A DNA stretch of 64,000 nt from Aquisalimonas lutea (GTDB lineage: Bacteria > Pseudomonadota > Gammaproteobacteria > Nitrococcales > Aquisalimonadaceae). The position numbers and the translations under genes are program-made. A model generated the notes under the pieces. It was not told the origin of the DNA. It did no database searches and saw nothing but the letters and a program-made list of their open reading frames with translations. Positions within the stretch are counted from its first letter, which is position 1; each line of letters begins with the position of its first letter. Below are positions 47,717 through 61,343 of this stretch, in pieces. The stretch covers positions 616,191 through 680,190 of the forward strand of contig NZ_JAUFPK010000001.1 of the NCBI RefSeq assembly GCF_030409225.1, in the 5' to 3' direction.

Positions 47717-49608
47717 GCGCTGCGCCGGTGCGCGGGCTGATCGCCGCGCCGCAGGTGCACCAGCAGCAGGGAGACGGCGGCCGGCGTGACGCCCTCGATC
47801 CGTGACGCCTGGCCCAGCGTCGCCGGGCGGTGGCTCGCGAGCTTCTGCCGGACCTCCGTGGACAGGCCGGCGACGGCATCATAGTCGACGTCGTCCGGAA
47901 TCGCCGTCTCTTCGTACCGCCGCGTGCGCTCGACCTCCTCGCGCTGACGATCCAGGTAGCCGGCGTACTTCGCCTGGATCTCCAGCTGCTCCGCCACCGC
48001 CGGGTCGTCGACGCCGCCGGCATCCGCGGCGAGCGCCATGACGTCGCGGTAGCCGAGCTCCGGGCGCCGCAGCAGGGCATCCATGTACTGCTCGCGGCGC
48101 AACGGCCCGCCCAGGATGCGCTGGCCGACGGCGTCGTCGACGTCGCCGGGGCGCACCAGCGTGGCCGCCAGCCGGCGCTGCTCGCGCTCGATGGCGTCGC
48201 GCTTGCGCTCGAAGGCCGTCCAGCGGGCGTCGTCGATCAGGCCGAGCTCGCGGCCCACCGGCGTGAGCCGCAGGTCAGCATTGTCCTCGCGCAGCAGCAG
48301 CCGGTATTCCGCGCGGCTGGTGAACATGCGGTACGGCTCCAGCGCACCGCGGGTGGTGAGGTCGTCGATGAGCACGCCGATGTACGCCTGGTCCCGGCCC
48401 GGTGTCCAGGGTGCCTCGCCGCGGACGCCGCGAGCGGCATTGAGCCCGGCGATCAGGCCCTGGGCAGCCGCTTCCTCGTAGCCGGTGGTGCCGTTGATCT
48501 GGCCGGCGAAGTACAGCCCGGCGATGTACCGGGTCTCCAGGCTCGGGCGCAGGTCCCGGGGGTCGAAGAAGTCGTATTCGATTGCGTAGCCCGGCCGGGT
48601 GATATGCGCCTTCTCCAATCCCGCGCAGGAGCGCACCAGCTCCAGCTGCACGTCGAACGGCAGGCTGGTGGAGATGCCGTTGGGGTAGACCTCGTGGGTA
48701 TCCAGGCCCTCGGGCTCCAGGAAGATCTGGTGGGCGGACTTGTCCGCGAACCGCACCACCTTGTCCTCCACCGACGGGCAGTAGCGCGGCCCCACGCCGT
48801 CGATGTCGCCGGAGAACATGGGCGAGCGATCCAGCGCACCGCGGATGATCTCGTGGGTGCGCTCATTGGTGTGGGTGATCCAGCAGCTCACCTGGGCGGG
48901 GTGCTCGGCCCGGCTGCCCATGAACGAGGCCACGGGGGCCGGATCATCCCCGGGCTGCTCGGCGAGCCGGGTGAAATCCACCGTCCGGCCGTCCAGCCGC
49001 GGGGGTGTGCCCGTCTTCAGGCGGCCGACGCGGAACGGCCGGGCGCGTAGCTTCTCCGCCAGGGCATTGGCCGGCGGGTCGCCGGCGCGGCCGCCCTGGT
49101 GCTGATTGTCGCCGATGTGAATCCGGCCACCCAGGAACGTGCCCACGGTCATCACGACGCTGGGCGCATGGAAGCGCAGGCCCATCTGGGTGATCACGCC
49201 GCGGACCTGCTCGCCGTCCAGGAGCAGATCATCCACGCCCTGCTGGAAGACGGTGAGCCCGGGCTGGTTCTCCACCAGCGAGCGGATGGCGGCCTTGTAC
49301 AGCGTCCGGTCCGCCTGCGCCCGGGTGGCGCGGACCGCCGGTCCCTTGCGCGCGTTCAGGGTCCGGAACTGGATGCCGCCGCGATCGGTGGCGCGGGCCA
49401 TGGCACCGCCCAGGGCGTCGATCTCGCGCATGAGATGGCCCTTGCCGATGCCGCCGATGGCCGGATTGCAGCTCATCTGGCCGATGGTCTCGATGCTGTG
49501 GGTGAGCAGCAGTGTCGCGGCCCCCGTCCGTGCAGCGGCCAGCGCCGCCTCGGTGCCGGCGTGGCCACCGCCGACGACGATCACGTCGAAGCGTTCCGGG
49601 TAGTCCAA
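47713..49608 (-). CDS. mnmG: tRNA uridine-5-carboxymethylaminomethyl modification enzyme, FAD subunit
   Basis: A 631-residue FAD protein that with MnmE modifies the wobble uridine of several tRNAs. It begins [26 protein letters not shown] (FAD site) and has [14 protein letters not shown]-type residues, [13 protein letters not shown] and the [24 protein letters not shown] segment. Length matches the family (about 630). It is the usual neighbour of rsmG and lies downstream of mnmE with a parS-like site between. Confidence 0.97.
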   Translation of the reverse strand: MDYPERFDVIVVGGGHAGTEAALAAARTGAATLLLTHSIETIGQMSCNPAIGGIGKGHLMREIDALGGAMARATDRGGIQFRTLNARKGPAVRATRAQADRTLYKAAIRSLVENQPGLTVFQQGVDDLLLDGEQVRGVITQMGLRFHAPSVVMTVGTFLGGRIHIGDNQHQGGRAGDPPANALAEKLRARPFRVGRLKTGTPPRLDGRTVDFTRLAEQPGDDPAPVASFMGSRAEHPAQVSCWITHTNERTHEIIRGALDRSPMFSGDIDGVGPRYCPSVEDKVVRFADKSAHQIFLEPEGLDTHEVYPNGISTSLPFDVQLELVRSCAGLEKAHITRPGYAIEYDFFDPRDLRPSLETRYIAGLYFAGQINGTTGYEEAAAQGLIAGLNAARGVRGEAPWTPGRDQAYIGVLIDDLTTRGALEPYRMFTSRAEYRLLLREDNADLRLTPVGRELGLIDDARWTAFERKRDAIEREQRRLAATLVRPGDVDDAVGQRILGGPLRREQYMDALLRRPELGYRDVMALAADAGGVDDPAVAEQLEIQAKYAGYLDRQREEVERTRRYEETAIPDDVDYDAVAGLSTEVRQKLASHRPATLGQASRIEGVTPAAVSLLLVHLRRGDQPAHRRSA

Positions 49609-49704
49609 GACAACGTCCTCCAGGCCGTGCCGGCCCGAATCAGGGTGTTACGGAACCGCACAGTCTAGCAGGACAGATGCCGGAGGTCATTGCGGCACCG
49701 GCGG

Positions 49705-49720
49705 CGTTTCACGTGGAACG
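49705..49720. promoter_or_regulatory. parS-like site in the mnmE-mnmG gap
   Basis: The core GTTTCACGTGGAAC (49706-49719) differs from the Pseudomonas-type palindrome by one base and resembles the GTTTCACGTGAAAC form too. It lies between mnmE and mnmG, close to parAB. Confidence 0.8.
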
Positions 49721-49725
49721 CCGGC

Positions 49726-51063
49726 CTATTTGCCGATGCAGAAGGTGGAGAAGATCGCGCCCAGGAGGTCCTCCGTGGTGAACGCGCCGGTGATCTCCCC
49801 CAGGGCCTCCTGCGCGCCCCGCAGGTCCTCGGCCACCAGCTCGCCCGCCCCCTGGTCGAGCTGCTGCACCGCGCGGTCCAGCATGGCCGCGGCGCGTTCC
49901 AGGGCGTCCAGGTGGCGCCGGCGGGCCGTGAACGTCCCCTCGCCGGCGGTAAACCCCATGCAGGCCTTGAGGTGGTCGCACAGGGCATCGACGCCGGCGC
50001 CGGTTAGGGCGCTCAGGATCACGGTCGGTCGCTCGGGGTCGTCGATGAACCCCGTGGCCGTACCGGAGAGATCGGCCTTGTTGCGGATCACCGTCACCGG
50101 AAGCTTCGCCGGGAGCTGCGCGAGGATGCGGACGTCCTCCTCGGTGGGCCCCTGGCGGTCGTCGGCGACCACCAGGACGCGGTCGGCCCCGGCGATAGCC
50201 GTCCAGGCGCGGCGGATGCCTTCCTGCTCCACTTCCTCGTCACTGTCGCGCAGGCCGGCGGTATCCACCACGTGCAGCGGCATGCCGTCGATCTGCACGT
50301 GCTCGCGGAGAAGGTCCCGGGTGGTTCCGGCCACGGCGGTCACGATGGCGGTATCCTCGCCGGCCAGCGCGTTCAGAAGGCTCGACTTGCCGGCATTGGG
50401 CCGTCCGGCGATCACGACGGTCATGCCGTCGCGCAGTACGCGCCCCTGGCCCGCCGTCCGCTGGACGGCCCGCAGGCGCTCGCGCACGTCGCGCAGGCGG
50501 CCGACCACCTCGCCGTCGCTGAGAAAGTCGATCTCCTCATCGGGAAAGTCGATGGCCGACTCCACGTACACGCGCAGCTCCACCAGGGCATCCACCAGGG
50601 CATGGACTTCGCGGGAGAACGCGCCCTGGAGGGAGGCCATGGCGGCGCGGGCGCCGGCATCGGAGCCGGCGGCGATGAGGTCGGCAATGGCCTCGGCCTG
50701 GGACAGATCCAGGCGGCCGTTGACGAAAGCACGCTCGGAGAACTCGCCCGGCCGGGCGAGCCGTGCGCCGAGACCGGTGAAGCGGCGCAGGAGCCGGTCC
50801 ATGACCACCGGGCCGCCGTGGCCCTGGAACTCGGCGACATCCTCGCCGGTGTACGAGCCCGGCCCCGGAAACCACAGGAGGAGGCCCTCGTCCAGGAGCT
50901 CGCCCGCGTCATCGCGAAAGCCCCGGAACGCCGCCCGGCGCGGCTCGGGCAGCGAGCCGGCAACCGCCTCGACCATGCGGGCGGTCCCGGGACCCGAGAT
51001 CCGGATCACGCCAATGCCGCCCTGCCCGGGCGGCGTTGCCACGGCACAGATGGTATCGCTCAC
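49726..51063 (-). CDS. mnmE: tRNA modification GTPase
   Basis: A 445-residue GTPase partner of MnmG. The N-terminal tetrahydrofolate-binding domain begins [22 protein letters not shown]; the G domain has [33 protein letters not shown] and NKADL; the C-terminus ends in CIGK, with the conserved cysteine. It lies downstream of yidC in the conserved origin-region order. Confidence 0.97.
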   Translation of the reverse strand: MSDTICAVATPPGQGGIGVIRISGPGTARMVEAVAGSLPEPRRAAFRGFRDDAGELLDEGLLLWFPGPGSYTGEDVAEFQGHGGPVVMDRLLRRFTGLGARLARPGEFSERAFVNGRLDLSQAEAIADLIAAGSDAGARAAMASLQGAFSREVHALVDALVELRVYVESAIDFPDEEIDFLSDGEVVGRLRDVRERLRAVQRTAGQGRVLRDGMTVVIAGRPNAGKSSLLNALAGEDTAIVTAVAGTTRDLLREHVQIDGMPLHVVDTAGLRDSDEEVEQEGIRRAWTAIAGADRVLVVADDRQGPTEEDVRILAQLPAKLPVTVIRNKADLSGTATGFIDDPERPTVILSALTGAGVDALCDHLKACMGFTAGEGTFTARRRHLDALERAAAMLDRAVQQLDQGAGELVAEDLRGAQEALGEITGAFTTEDLLGAIFSTFCIGK

Positions 51064-51082
51064 CCGCGCTTCGCCCCGTGTT

Positions 51083-52771
51083 CTACTCCGTCGCCGTCTT
51101 CTCCATGCGCCGGGTGATGAACCACTGCTGGGCGATGGACAACGTGTTGTTGACCACCCAGTACAGCACCAGCCCGGCAGGGAAGAACATGAAGAACACC
51201 GTAAACGCGAACGGCAGCGCCATCATGATGCGCTGCTGGATCGGGTCCATGGGCGCCGGATTGAGCTTCTGCTGCAGGAACATGCTCAGCCCCATGAGCA
51301 GCGGCAGCACGTAGTACGGATCCGGGCTCGACAGATCGTTGATCCACAGCATGAACGGCGCGTGCCGGAGCTCGACGCTCTCCAGCAGGACCCAGTAGAG
51401 GGCGATGAATACCGGAATCTGCACGAGTATGGGAAGGCAGCCGCCCAGCGGGTTGACCTTCTCCTCCTTGTACATCTTCATCATGGCCTGGTTGAGCGCC
51501 TGGCGGTCATCGCCGTAGCGCTCCTTGAGCTGCTGCATGCGCGGCTGGAGCTTGCGCATCCGGGCCATGGAACGGTAGCTCGTCTCCGAGAGCTTGTAGA
51601 AGGCGAGCTTGATGCCGAGGGTCAGGATGACAATGGACCAGCCCCAGTTGCCGATCACGCTGTGGATCCACGACAGCGCGATGAACAACGGCTTGGAGAG
51701 AATCGTCAGCCAGCCGTAGTCGACCGTGAGCTCCAGCCCATCGGCGGCCGCCGCCAGGCGCTCCTGGTCCTTGGGCCCGACCCAGAGCTTGTGCTCGAAG
51801 CGCCCGCTGTCACCGGCGGCAATGGTCTTGCGCGGCGACGACATGCCCAGCAGGTACTGGTTGTTGTCCAGCGCCCGGGAATAGTACCGGTGGGTCTGCC
51901 CGCGGGGCGGAATCCACGCGCCCACGAAGTAGTGCTGGACGATGGCGGCCCAGCCATTGGTGAGATCCCGCGCGATATCCTCGTCGTGCATGTCCGAGAA
52001 CGAGAACTTGGTATAGCTCTCCTCTTCGCCGTGAATCACGCCGCCGGTATACGTGTAGATGAACCAGGAGCTGCTGTCGTCGATATCGGTGGAGCGCAGC
52101 TGGGCGAACTGGTACGCGTTCCAGTCGGCCCCGGAGGTATTCTCGACCTCGTGGACCAGATCCACGACGTAGCTGTCGCGATGGAAGGTGTAGCGCTTGG
52201 TGACGCGGATGCCGTTGTCGCCTTCCCAGACCAGGGGCACTTCCAGCGTGTCCTCGCCCTCGGCCAGCTCGAAGGACTGGCGATCGGTGGCGAGCTCGAA
52301 GGTGCTCCGGGGGCCGGGGCCGTCGCCTTCCCGCGGGACCAGGCCGGACTGGGCGATGAACAGGTGCTCCAGCTCGTCGCTCATCAGCCGGAAGGGTTGC
52401 TCCTGTTCCAGCGACTGGTAGTGCTTCAGCAGGTCCGCCTGGCGGATATCGCCGCCCCGGGTACTGATCTCGACGTCGAGCATGTCCGTGCGCACACGGA
52501 TGGTCTCGCCGCGCGGGAGCCGTTCGTCCGCTGCCGTGGTGGGTGCCTGATCGCCTTCCTCCGGTGACGCGGCCGGCCGTTGCTCGCCGGTTTCCCCGGA
52601 GGGGGCGGGCTCGGCCGGCCCCGGCGCCTCGGCGGCGCCCTCCTGCTCCGTGCGTTCCTCCGTTGCCTGCGGCTGCGTGAACGGGTTGCCGTACTGCTCC
52701 TCCCAGGAGGTCCACAGGAGCAGCAGAATGAGCCCGAGGGCGAAGAACTGGAGTAGTCGTTGCGTTTCCAT
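51083..52771 (-). CDS. yidC: Membrane protein insertase YidC
   Basis: A 562-residue inner-membrane insertase. One N-terminal membrane helix ([21 protein letters not shown]) leads into an acidic, proline-rich region (residues 35-95), then a large periplasmic beta domain (to about 340), then five conserved helices including [18 protein letters not shown], the cytoplasmic [36 protein letters not shown] and [21 protein letters not shown]. It follows yidD by 6 nt. Confidence 0.96.
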   Translation of the reverse strand: METQRLLQFFALGLILLLLWTSWEEQYGNPFTQPQATEERTEQEGAAEAPGPAEPAPSGETGEQRPAASPEEGDQAPTTAADERLPRGETIRVRTDMLDVEISTRGGDIRQADLLKHYQSLEQEQPFRLMSDELEHLFIAQSGLVPREGDGPGPRSTFELATDRQSFELAEGEDTLEVPLVWEGDNGIRVTKRYTFHRDSYVVDLVHEVENTSGADWNAYQFAQLRSTDIDDSSSWFIYTYTGGVIHGEEESYTKFSFSDMHDEDIARDLTNGWAAIVQHYFVGAWIPPRGQTHRYYSRALDNNQYLLGMSSPRKTIAAGDSGRFEHKLWVGPKDQERLAAAADGLELTVDYGWLTILSKPLFIALSWIHSVIGNWGWSIVILTLGIKLAFYKLSETSYRSMARMRKLQPRMQQLKERYGDDRQALNQAMMKMYKEEKVNPLGGCLPILVQIPVFIALYWVLLESVELRHAPFMLWINDLSSPDPYYVLPLLMGLSMFLQQKLNPAPMDPIQQRIMMALPFAFTVFFMFFPAGLVLYWVVNNTLSIAQQWFITRRMEKTATE

Positions 52772-52777
52772 CGAGAC

Positions 52778-53005
52778 TCAATCTTCCGGATTGGATTCGG
52801 GGACGGGGTCGATTCCCCCGGGATGCCAGGGATGGCATTTGAGGACACGCCTGCAGCCCAGCCACAAGCCCCGGATGACACCATGGCTCGTTACCGCCTG
52901 GATCATGTACTCCGAGCAGGAGGGATGGAACCGGCAGCAGGCGCCGAAGAAAGGGCTGACCAGTACCTGGTACAGCTTCAGGACTGCGGTGACGAGCGGT
53001 CGCAT
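52778..53005 (-). CDS. yidD: Membrane protein insertion efficiency factor YidD
   Basis: A 75-residue protein that begins with an amphipathic helix and has the family signature YQVLVSPFFGACCRFHPSCSEYMIQAV with its three cysteines, then GLWLGCRRVLKCHPWHPGGIDPVP. It overlaps the rnpA 3' end by 28 nt, a usual arrangement, and helps YidC-dependent insertion. Confidence 0.94.
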   Translation of the reverse strand: MRPLVTAVLKLYQVLVSPFFGACCRFHPSCSEYMIQAVTSHGVIRGLWLGCRRVLKCHPWHPGGIDPVPESNPED

Positions 53006-53355
53006 CGTTTCATCACTCGTTGCCAGAGCCCCGCCAGGGATGCATGCAGGATCTCCCGGGAACCATGACGCGCCGGCGGCCGCGCCATCAGTACGATGTC
53101 CACCGGCGGCAGCTGGTGCTGATGGTGGCGAAAGGATTCACGAGCAATCCGTTTGATCCGGTTGCGGTCCACCGCACGGGGTGATACGCGTCGGCCGATC
53201 GCCAGGCCCAGTCGGGCATGGTCACGCCCGTTGGACGACGCCAGGATCGTGAAGTACCGATCGGCCACCCGCTCCGCCCCTGCAAAGACGCGCTTGAACG
53301 CGCCGGGAGTCAACAGACGGGCCTCGCGAGGGTAGCTGAGCGGTCGCGCGGCCAT
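52978..53355 (-). CDS. rnpA: Ribonuclease P protein component
   Basis: A 125-residue basic protein that binds the RNase P RNA for tRNA 5' processing. It has RLLTPGAFKRVFAGAERVADRYF, RLGLAIGRRVSPRAVDRNRIKRIARESFR (the RNR motif), and DIVLMARPPA. It starts 14 nt after rpmH ends. Confidence 0.95.
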   Translation of the reverse strand: MAARPLSYPREARLLTPGAFKRVFAGAERVADRYFTILASSNGRDHARLGLAIGRRVSPRAVDRNRIKRIARESFRHHQHQLPPVDIVLMARPPARHGSREILHASLAGLWQRVMKRCDRSSPQS

Positions 53356-53369
53356 CGGGTCCGTTGACG

Positions 53370-53504
53370 TCAGGGTGTCAGCCGGGCACGCCCTTTGGCG
53401 CGACGGGCCTTGAGGACCTGACGACCGTTCTTGGTTGCCATGCGGGCACGGAAACCGTGCGTGCGCTTGCGCTTGATCACGCTGGGCTGATAGGTCCGCT
53501 TCAT
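53370..53504 (-). CDS. rpmH: 50S ribosomal protein L34
   Basis: A 44-residue protein, [20 protein letters not shown] followed by [20 protein letters not shown], identical in pattern to bacterial L34. It begins at the ATG at 53504; the longer open frame upstream is not part of it. It is divergent from dnaA, the classical gammaproteobacterial arrangement. Confidence 0.97.
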   Translation of the reverse strand: MKRTYQPSVIKRKRTHGFRARMATKNGRQVLKARRAKGRARLTP

Positions 53505-53566
53505 GGTGATGTCCGTTTGTTGGTCGCTGTAATACGATGGATCGGCTCGGGCCAATCGAGCCGGCG

Positions 53567-53596
53567 AATGTACTCCGGGCCGACAGACGGTGTCAA
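53567..53596 (-). promoter_or_regulatory. Probable sigma70 promoter of rpmH-rnpA
   Basis: On the minus strand TTGACA (53591-53596), an 18-nt spacer and TACATT (53567-53572), about 60 nt before the rpmH ATG and pointing toward it. Confidence 0.7.
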
Positions 53597-53858
53597 CGCT
53601 CGCGCCGCCCGCAGGCAATCTTCCCGGGAGCCGTGCCCGCATCGGCATTGGACCGTTCGCGCCGGTGGATCGATTCCCCGACGGGGTATAGACTCGGCAG
53701 GCATACGGGGGCCATGGCCCCTGGAGCCAACGGTACCCCCGCTGGTACCCCTCGGGTAGCCCGTACACCGGGAGTCGCCGTGGCCTCCCGATTTCCGGTC
53801 GAACCGGCGAGACTCCGACAGAACTGGATGAACCGCTTGCTTATTTGGGGGTCCACTC
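53597..53858 (+). other. dnaA leader region
   Basis: This 262-nt stretch leads into dnaA. TATAGA at 53687-53692 could be a -10, but no good -35 accompanies it. I found no close match to the DnaA box TTATCCACA here and the sequence is GC-rich, so I do not favour it as oriC. Confidence 0.45.
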
Positions 53859-55196
53859 GTGGGCAACTCGGTGTGGAATCATTGTCTCTCGCGCCTGGAA
53901 GGCGAGATACCGGAACAGCAGCTCAATACCTGGATTCGTCCCCTGCAGGCCGTCGAGGAGGATGAGCGCCTGCGCCTGCTGGCGCCGAACCGGTTCGTCA
54001 TGGACTGGGTCCGGGACCATTTCCTGGAACGCATCCAGTCACTGCTGGAAGATGCGCAGGGTCACCGCGAGGTGGTCCTGGAGATCGGCAGCCAGGCGAG
54101 TGCGCCGCCTCCGGCCCGGGGCGGCAGCCGCACCCGCGGTCCGGCAAAGAGCAATGGTGCCGCGCACGCCCCGGCCACCAGCAACATCAACCCCAAGTTC
54201 ACCTTCGACACCTTCGTGGAAGGTAAATCGAACCAGCTCGCGCGGGCCGCCTGTAGCCAGGTGGGCGAGAATCCGGGCGCGGCCTACAACCCGCTGTTCC
54301 TCTACGGCGGCGTCGGGCTCGGCAAGACGCACCTGATCCACGCGGTGGGCAACCTGATCCTGCGTAATCGGCCCGGAGCACGGGTGCTGTACCTGCACTC
54401 CGAACGGTTCGTCGGCGACATGGTCCGCGCGCTGCAGCACAACGCCATCAACGAGTTCAAGCGGCACTATCGCGGGGCCGACGCCCTGCTGATCGACGAT
54501 ATCCAGTTCTTCGCCCGCAAGGAGCGATCCCAGGAGGAGTTCTTCCATACATTCAACGCCTTGCTGGAAGGCCAGCAGCAGGTCGTGCTCACCTGCGACC
54601 GCTATCCCAAGGAAGTCGAAGGCCTTGAGGAGCGGCTCAAGTCCCGCTTCGGATGGGGGCTGACGGTCGCGATCGAGCCCCCGGAGCTGGAGACACGGGT
54701 CGCAATCCTCATGAGCAAGGCGAGCCAGGACGGTGTCGAGCTGCCCAACGAGGTCGCCTTCTTCATCGCCAAGCGCATCTGGTCCAACATCCGCGAGCTC
54801 GAGGGTGCGCTGCGGCGCGTCGTCGCCAATGCCCAGTTCACCGGGCAACCGATCACGCTGGATTTCACCAAGGAAGCACTCAAGGACCTGCTGGCTCTCC
54901 AGGACAAGCTGGTCACCGTCGAGAACATCCAGAAGACGGTCTCCGAGTACTACAAGATCCGGGTCACGGATCTGCTTTCCAAACGGCGGAGTCGCTCCAT
55001 CACGCGGCCGCGACAGGTGGCGATGTCACTTGCCAAGGAACTGACCAGCCACAGCCTGCCGGAGATCGGGGATTCATTCGGCGGGCGGGATCACACCACG
55101 GTGCTGCACGCTTGTCGCAAGGTACAGGAGCTGCGGGACACGGACAGCCGTGTGAACGAGGACTACGCAAACCTGTTGAGAACCCTGACCACATGA
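53859..55196 (+). CDS. dnaA: Chromosomal replication initiator protein DnaA
   Basis: A 445-residue AAA+ initiator starting with GTG. Domain I is [29 protein letters not shown]; domain III has [22 protein letters not shown] (Walker A) and [13 protein letters not shown] (Walker B); domain IV has the DNA-binding signature [23 protein letters not shown]. Domain II is short. It opens the origin, probably at the AT-rich stretch just downstream of this gene. Confidence 0.98.
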   Translation: MGNSVWNHCLSRLEGEIPEQQLNTWIRPLQAVEEDERLRLLAPNRFVMDWVRDHFLERIQSLLEDAQGHREVVLEIGSQASAPPPARGGSRTRGPAKSNGAAHAPATSNINPKFTFDTFVEGKSNQLARAACSQVGENPGAAYNPLFLYGGVGLGKTHLIHAVGNLILRNRPGARVLYLHSERFVGDMVRALQHNAINEFKRHYRGADALLIDDIQFFARKERSQEEFFHTFNALLEGQQQVVLTCDRYPKEVEGLEERLKSRFGWGLTVAIEPPELETRVAILMSKASQDGVELPNEVAFFIAKRIWSNIRELEGALRRVVANAQFTGQPITLDFTKEALKDLLALQDKLVTVENIQKTVSEYYKIRVTDLLSKRRSRSITRPRQVAMSLAKELTSHSLPEIGDSFGGRDHTTVLHACRKVQELRDTDSRVNEDYANLLRTLTT

Positions 55197-55429
55197 TGTG
55201 GATAACCCGTGCACAAAACGAGCCTCGTCTGCAGGCCGGATTCTGTCCACAGGTTGTTACCAGCTTGTACGGTCCCGGCCACAGCACATGCACCCAGGGT
55301 AAATCGATGACAAGTTCCCGGAAGCAAAGGGAAAAAGCGGTTTCCTCCACAGACAGGCCGTGGACTAATAACAACTACAGGTTCTTTTAAGAAGATAAAC
55401 TAGTAATTATTGACCAGGTGGACGATGTC
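55197..55429. other. Candidate replication origin (dnaA-dnaN gap)
   Basis: This 233-bp spacer has a perfect DnaA box (TGTGGATAA, 55197-55205) and two boxes with two mismatches each (CTGTCCACA 55243-55251; TCCTCCACA 55343-55351). An unusually AT-rich stretch at 55364-55412 suits a DNA-unwinding element. Gene polarity flips close by: leftward genes from rpmH, rightward genes from dnaA. Assignment as oriC is an inference. Confidence 0.55.
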
Positions 55430-56530
55430 ATGAAGATCAAGCTGCAACGCGAAGCCCTGCTCCGGCCTCTCCAGTCGGTGATCGGCGTCGTCGAGCGGCG
55501 GCAGACGCTGCCGGTCCTCGGCAACATCCTGATCGTCGCCGACGACAACGGGATGACGCTGACGGCAACGGATCTCGAAGTGGAGCTGGTGGCGCAGACA
55601 ACGCCCGAGATCACCGAGCCCGGCCAGATCACGGTGCCGGCCCGGAAGCTCATGGACATCGTCCGCAATCTCCCCGAAGGGGCGGAAGTCGCCGTCAGCG
55701 TTGACGGCGACCAGGCGGTCATCCGCGCCGAGCGCAGCCGGTTCACCCTGGCGACGCTGCCGGCGACGGAGTTTCCCACGGTGGAGGATATCGGCGAGAC
55801 ACGCCCCCTGGTGCTCCCGCAACGGGATTTCCGGGAGCTGATCGAGAAGACGCACTTCGCCATGGCGCTGCAGGATGTGCGCTACTACCTCAACGGGCTT
55901 CTGCTGGAGCTCGAGCCCGGCAAGCTGCGTGCCGTGGCGACGGACGGGCACCGTCTGGCGCTGGGTGAGCTGGAAGGCGAGGTGACGGCCGAGCAGCTGC
56001 AGCAGGTCATCGTGCCGCGCAAGGGAGTGCAGGAACTGCTGCGCCTGCTGGATGACGCGGACGATCAGGTCCGCGTGGAGCTGGGAGGCAATCATATCCG
56101 CGTGAGCCTCGCCGGGTTGCGGTTCACGTCGAAGCTCATCGATGGGCGATTCCCGGACTATCAGCGGGTGATCCCGACCGTGGATGATCGCGTCATGGAG
56201 GCGGAGCGGGAGCCGTTGCGGCAGGCGCTGGTGCGGGCATCCATTCTGTCGAACGAGAAGTACCGCGGCGTGCGGTTCAACCTCGGGGAGAACGAGCTGC
56301 GCATCCAGTCGAACAATCCGGAGCACGAGCAGGCGGATGAGGAGCTGACGGTCACGTACGGCGCCGAGGCGATGGAGATCGGGTTCAACGCCAGCTACCT
56401 CCTGGACGCGCTTCACGCCGTCGACGGCGATCAGGTTCGCATGGGCCTTGTGGATTCCAGCAGCAGCACCATCATCGAAGACGTCAACGACCGCCGGTAC
56501 CGGTATGTCGTCATGCCCATGCGGCTCTAG
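55430..56530 (+). CDS. dnaN: DNA polymerase III beta subunit (sliding clamp)
   Basis: A 366-residue protein, the E. coli length, with the three repeated clamp domains. MKIKLQREALLRPLQSVIGVVERRQTLPVLGNIL is the typical N-terminus and the C-terminal IEDVNDRRYRYVVMPMRL is the conserved end. The ATG at 55430 has AGGTGG 8 nt upstream; a GTG four codons earlier is less likely. Confidence 0.98.
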   Translation: MKIKLQREALLRPLQSVIGVVERRQTLPVLGNILIVADDNGMTLTATDLEVELVAQTTPEITEPGQITVPARKLMDIVRNLPEGAEVAVSVDGDQAVIRAERSRFTLATLPATEFPTVEDIGETRPLVLPQRDFRELIEKTHFAMALQDVRYYLNGLLLELEPGKLRAVATDGHRLALGELEGEVTAEQLQQVIVPRKGVQELLRLLDDADDQVRVELGGNHIRVSLAGLRFTSKLIDGRFPDYQRVIPTVDDRVMEAEREPLRQALVRASILSNEKYRGVRFNLGENELRIQSNNPEHEQADEELTVTYGAEAMEIGFNASYLLDALHAVDGDQVRMGLVDSSSSTIIEDVNDRRYRYVVMPMRL

Positions 56531-56586
56531 GGGCCGATCCGGATGGCCGGCCGGAGCGGGATGCGGACGAATCGTCGGGAGTCGCG

Positions 56587-60097
<3,511 letters not shown>

Positions 60098-60113
60098 TAC
60101 CGCTGCCGGGCGC

Positions 60114-60129
60114 TGTTCCACGTGGAACA
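60114..60129. promoter_or_regulatory. parS-like site downstream of gyrB
   Basis: TGTTCCACGTGGAACA, a perfect 16-bp palindrome and the exact Pseudomonas-type parS sequence, 16 nt after the gyrB stop codon. Confidence 0.9.
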
Positions 60130-60208
60130 GCGTCTTGCCCCGGAGGGAAGCGGCCGAGCATTTCCTCGGCCGGCCCCGGTAAAACAGCTCCACCACCGGA
60201 GGTCGTGG

Positions 60209-61000
60209 CTACGCCTCCTTCTCCGGCGCCTCGTAGACCCGGCTGATGGCGCGGCTATTGGTCTCGATCCATTCCCGGATCCGCGCCAGGAACGCATCCG
60301 AACTCTCGTCGCCCGCTACCATGGGCGGGCCGATCCGAACGTGAACCGTTCCCGGGTACTTCAGGAACGAGTGCCGCGGCCATACCTCCCCGGCATTGTG
60401 GGCCACCGGAATTACCGGGGACCCCGTGGCGCATGCCAGGACCGCACCACCACGCCGGTAGTGTCCACTGCGCCCGGCCGGGATCCGCGTCCCCTCCGGG
60501 AAGACCACGATCCACCGGCCCTGCCGCAGGCGCTCCCGCCCCTGCTCCAGCATCTGCTGCATCGCCTCCTTGCGGGCGCCGCGATCGATGGCGATGGGGG
60601 CCAGCAGCGCGAGCGCCCAGCCGACGACGGGGACGCGCAGGAGCTCGCGCTTGAGCACCCAGGTCTGCGGATTGAACCAGTATTGCAGCGCCATGGTCTC
60701 CCAGGCGGACTGATGCTTGCAGAGCACGATACAGGGCTGGCCCGGGATGTTCTCCGCCCCCTCGACATGGCAGCGAATGCCGCAAGTCATGCGCGTCCAC
60801 CAGAGAATGGCGTAGCTCCAGCGCAGGAAGACGCCGTAGCGCAGCGAATAGGGGAGGATCAGGGCGGCGGGAATGGCGACGGCGCCGAAGACCGCGGTGA
60901 ACGCCGCGGCACCCGTCGCCCAGAGCAGCGAGCGCGGTACGGCGCGGAGCTTCTCCGTCGGGGAACGCTGGAGAAGAGGCGGCTGACGGCGGTTGCCCAC
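60209..61000 (-). CDS. plsC: 1-acyl-sn-glycerol-3-phosphate acyltransferase
   Basis: A 263-residue membrane-associated acyltransferase making phosphatidic acid. A hydrophobic N-terminal stretch (SLLWATGAAAFTAVFGAVAIPAALILP) precedes the acyltransferase motifs CKHQSAWETMALQ (motif I, HxxxxE variant common in proteobacteria), PIAIDRGARKEAM, VVFPEGTRIPAG (motif III) and VIPVAHNAGEVWP. I prefer the GTG at 61000 because AGGAGG lies 6-7 nt upstream; the frame extends 17 codons farther. It converges with gyrB and lies downstream of gmhB. Confidence 0.93.
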   Translation of the reverse strand: MGNRRQPPLLQRSPTEKLRAVPRSLLWATGAAAFTAVFGAVAIPAALILPYSLRYGVFLRWSYAILWWTRMTCGIRCHVEGAENIPGQPCIVLCKHQSAWETMALQYWFNPQTWVLKRELLRVPVVGWALALLAPIAIDRGARKEAMQQMLEQGRERLRQGRWIVVFPEGTRIPAGRSGHYRRGGAVLACATGSPVIPVAHNAGEVWPRHSFLKYPGTVHVRIGPPMVAGDESSDAFLARIREWIETNSRAISRVYEAPEKEA

Positions 61001-61164
61001 GGGCGTCCTCCTCTCGGTCGCGATACAACGGAACCTGGGGTCTGTTACCACGTCCCGCCGTCGCCGCGCCCGCCGGCGTTGTCCCGCACGGACGGACGCG
61101 GTAACGGCAGCGTAGCACCGTTATATCAGCGGAGCGCAACACCCCGGGAGACATGCCTGCAGGC

Positions 61165-61343
61165 CCTAGGGAAACACTGAACCATTCCCGCGTGCTTCTG
61201 CGCGCCGCAGCGGTGCTCTGGCAAGGCGGCGTTCGCCGTGAATGGCCGTCGCCCTTTACAAGAACGCCAACGCAGCCCAGAGCACCGCTGCGGCTGCGCC
61301 GCTCGGCCAGAAGCACGCGCGAATGGTTCAGCGTTTCCCTAGG
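61165..61343. repeat. MITE-like inverted repeat (179 bp)
   Basis: The two ends are CCTAGGGAAACACTGAACCA at the left and its near-complement at the right; the outer 36-bp arms (61165-61200 and 61308-61343) match at 34 of 36 positions. A further 16-bp inner arm is also inverted. CTAG at 61166-61169 and 61339-61342 may be a duplicated target. The unit has no coding frame of its own. Its right end supplies the TAG stop of gmhB. Confidence 0.8.

Noticed and set aside
49730-52567. A 945-codon plus-strand open frame across mnmE and yidC
   Set aside because: Antisense of two clear core genes; low-complexity translation typical of GC-rich shadow frames.
53505-53858. rpmH-dnaA spacer as replication origin
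   Set aside because: No close DnaA boxes and no AT-rich stretch, unlike the dnaA-dnaN spacer.
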